Position numbers and translations under genes: made by a program. From Elusimicrobiota bacterium (GTDB lineage: Bacteria; Elusimicrobiota; Elusimicrobia; Elusimicrobiales; Elusimicrobiaceae), in contig JAIRMX010000141.1 in NCBI GenBank assembly GCA_031258375.1, positions 1 to 6,081 on the forward strand: DNA of 6,081 bases, in the 5' to 3' direction. The notes under the pieces were generated by a model, which saw only the letters and a list, made by a program, of their open reading frames with translations, ran no database searches and was not told where the DNA came from. Positions 5,364 through 6,081 of the stretch are shown here, piece after piece. Numbering within the stretch: the stretch's first letter is position 1; each line of letters starts with the position of its first letter.

Positions 5364-6081
5364 ATGTCTAAAAAGCTGACGGCTATGGACGGCAACAGCG
5401 CGGTAGCGCACGTCGCCCATGCAACCAACGAAGTTATAGCGATATATCCTATTACTCCTTCTTCAACAATGGGCGAAATTTGCGACGCAAAATCCGCCAA
5501 AGGCGAGACGAATATCTGGGGCAATATTCCCGTGGTAAGCGAGCTTCAGTCCGAAGGCGGCGCGTCCGGCACCGTGCATGGAGCATTGGCCGCAGGCGCC
5601 TTAACCACGACTTTCACCGCTTCGCAGGGTCTTTTGCTGATGATACCCAATATGTTTAAAATCGCGGGCGAGCTTACGCCGACGGTATTTCACGTTTCCG
5701 CGCGCGCCATTGCGACGCACGCTTTATCGATTTTCGGCGATCACAGCGACGTTATGGCCGTACGCCAGACGGGCTGGGGTATGCTTGCTTCGGCCAATCC
5801 TCAAGAAGCTATGGATTTTGCTTTAATAGCGCAGGCCTCTTCGCTCGAATCGCGCGTTCCGTTCTTACATTTTTTCGACGGATTTCGCACTTCTCACGAA
5901 CTGAATATGGTTGACGTTTTAAGCAAAGAACAAATGCGAGAAATGCTTGACGAAAATTTAATAGCCGAACATCGTAAAAACGCAATGAACCCCGAGTACC
6001 CCACGATACGCGGAACGGCGCAAAATCCCGACGTGTATTTCCAAGGCCGCGAAGCCGTAAACGCTTACATCCGGCGCTACC
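5364..6081 (+). CDS. nifJ: Pyruvate:ferredoxin (flavodoxin) oxidoreductase, N-terminal part, cut by window end
   Basis: Thiamine-diphosphate iron-sulfur enzyme of anaerobes that converts pyruvate and CoA to acetyl-CoA and CO2, reducing ferredoxin or flavodoxin. About 239 of the roughly 1,170-1,200 residues usual for the single-chain form are visible, with no stop before the edge. They cover domain I: MDGNSAVAHVAHATNE (8-23), IYPITPSSTMGE (27-38), ELQSEGGASGTVHGA (60-74), TTTFTASQGL (81-90), then the blocks around ARAIATHALSIFGDHSDV and RVPFLHFFDGFRTSHE. Thr31, Glu64 and Arg114 fall at the same numbers as the active-site residues I recall for the Desulfovibrio africanus enzyme. The start directly at domain I marks the fused NifJ type, not a split gamma-first Por. 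ATG 5364 has AAGGAG 8 bases upstream (5350-5355). It is divergent from aldolase and shares a mirrored promoter region with it. The iron-sulfur and C-terminal domains lie outside, so intactness cannot be judged. Confidence 0.95.
   Translation, partial: MSKKLTAMDGNSAVAHVAHATNEVIAIYPITPSSTMGEICDAKSAKGETNIWGNIPVVSELQSEGGASGTVHGALAAGALTTTFTASQGLLLMIPNMFKIAGELTPTVFHVSARAIATHALSIFGDHSDVMAVRQTGWGMLASANPQEAMDFALIAQASSLESRVPFLHFFDGFRTSHELNMVDVLSKEQMREMLDENLIAEHRKNAMNPEYPTIRGTAQNPDVYFQGREAVNAYIRRY

Noticed and set aside
1..6081. CRISPR array, insertion sequence, tRNA or other RNA gene, phage or defence genes
   Set aside because: I saw no regularly spaced direct repeats, transposase motifs, tRNA-like folds or mobile-element ends; all spacers are short and accounted for.

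Overview
The window holds seven protein-coding genes, two of them cut by the window edges, and looks like chromosomal core sequence of a Gram-negative, strictly anaerobic, fermentative bacterium. The Gram-negative reading rests on two lipoprotein signal peptides and an OmpA-type peptidoglycan-binding lipoprotein. The anaerobic reading rests on a single-chain pyruvate:ferredoxin oxidoreductase and a membrane pyrophosphatase. Moderate GC with AT-rich spacers and this gene mix would fit Elusimicrobiota or a similar phylum, but that placement is a weak inference and no marker gene here settles it.

Layout. Positions 1-1854 (+) carry most of a proton-pumping membrane pyrophosphatase (hppA), lacking its N-terminus because the window starts inside it. 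A hairpin at 1896-1931 lies between this gene and the convergent capA-like lipoprotein gene (1965-2999, -). Upstream of capA is a compact 90-base spacer with two palindromes and a strong terminator for the next minus-strand gene. That gene encodes a glycine-zipper/OmpA-domain lipoprotein (3092-3748, -). It is preceded by a small gene for a membrane-anchored or secreted, Thr/Ala/Lys-rich low-complexity protein of unknown function (3794-4186, -), and before that by class II fructose-bisphosphate aldolase (4226-5200, -). Aldolase, the small gene and the OmpA-like gene lie 39 and 45 bases apart, with good Shine-Dalgarno sites and no terminator between them, so they probably form one transcription unit ending at the 3044-3073 terminator. 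The 163-base divergent spacer at 5201-5363 separates aldolase from a pyruvate:ferredoxin oxidoreductase gene (nifJ/por, + from 5364), which runs off the right end.

How the genes fit together. Aldolase (glycolysis), pyruvate oxidoreductase (pyruvate to acetyl-CoA plus reduced ferredoxin or flavodoxin) and the pyrophosphatase (energy recovery from PPi) form a coherent fermentative energy theme. The other genes concern the cell envelope. The most notable non-coding feature is the aldolase/oxidoreductase spacer: two back-to-back promoters whose -10 regions lie in the arms of a perfect 14-base inverted repeat. I found no CRISPR array, mobile element, RNA gene or defence system, and nothing that amounts to a clearly new biological system.
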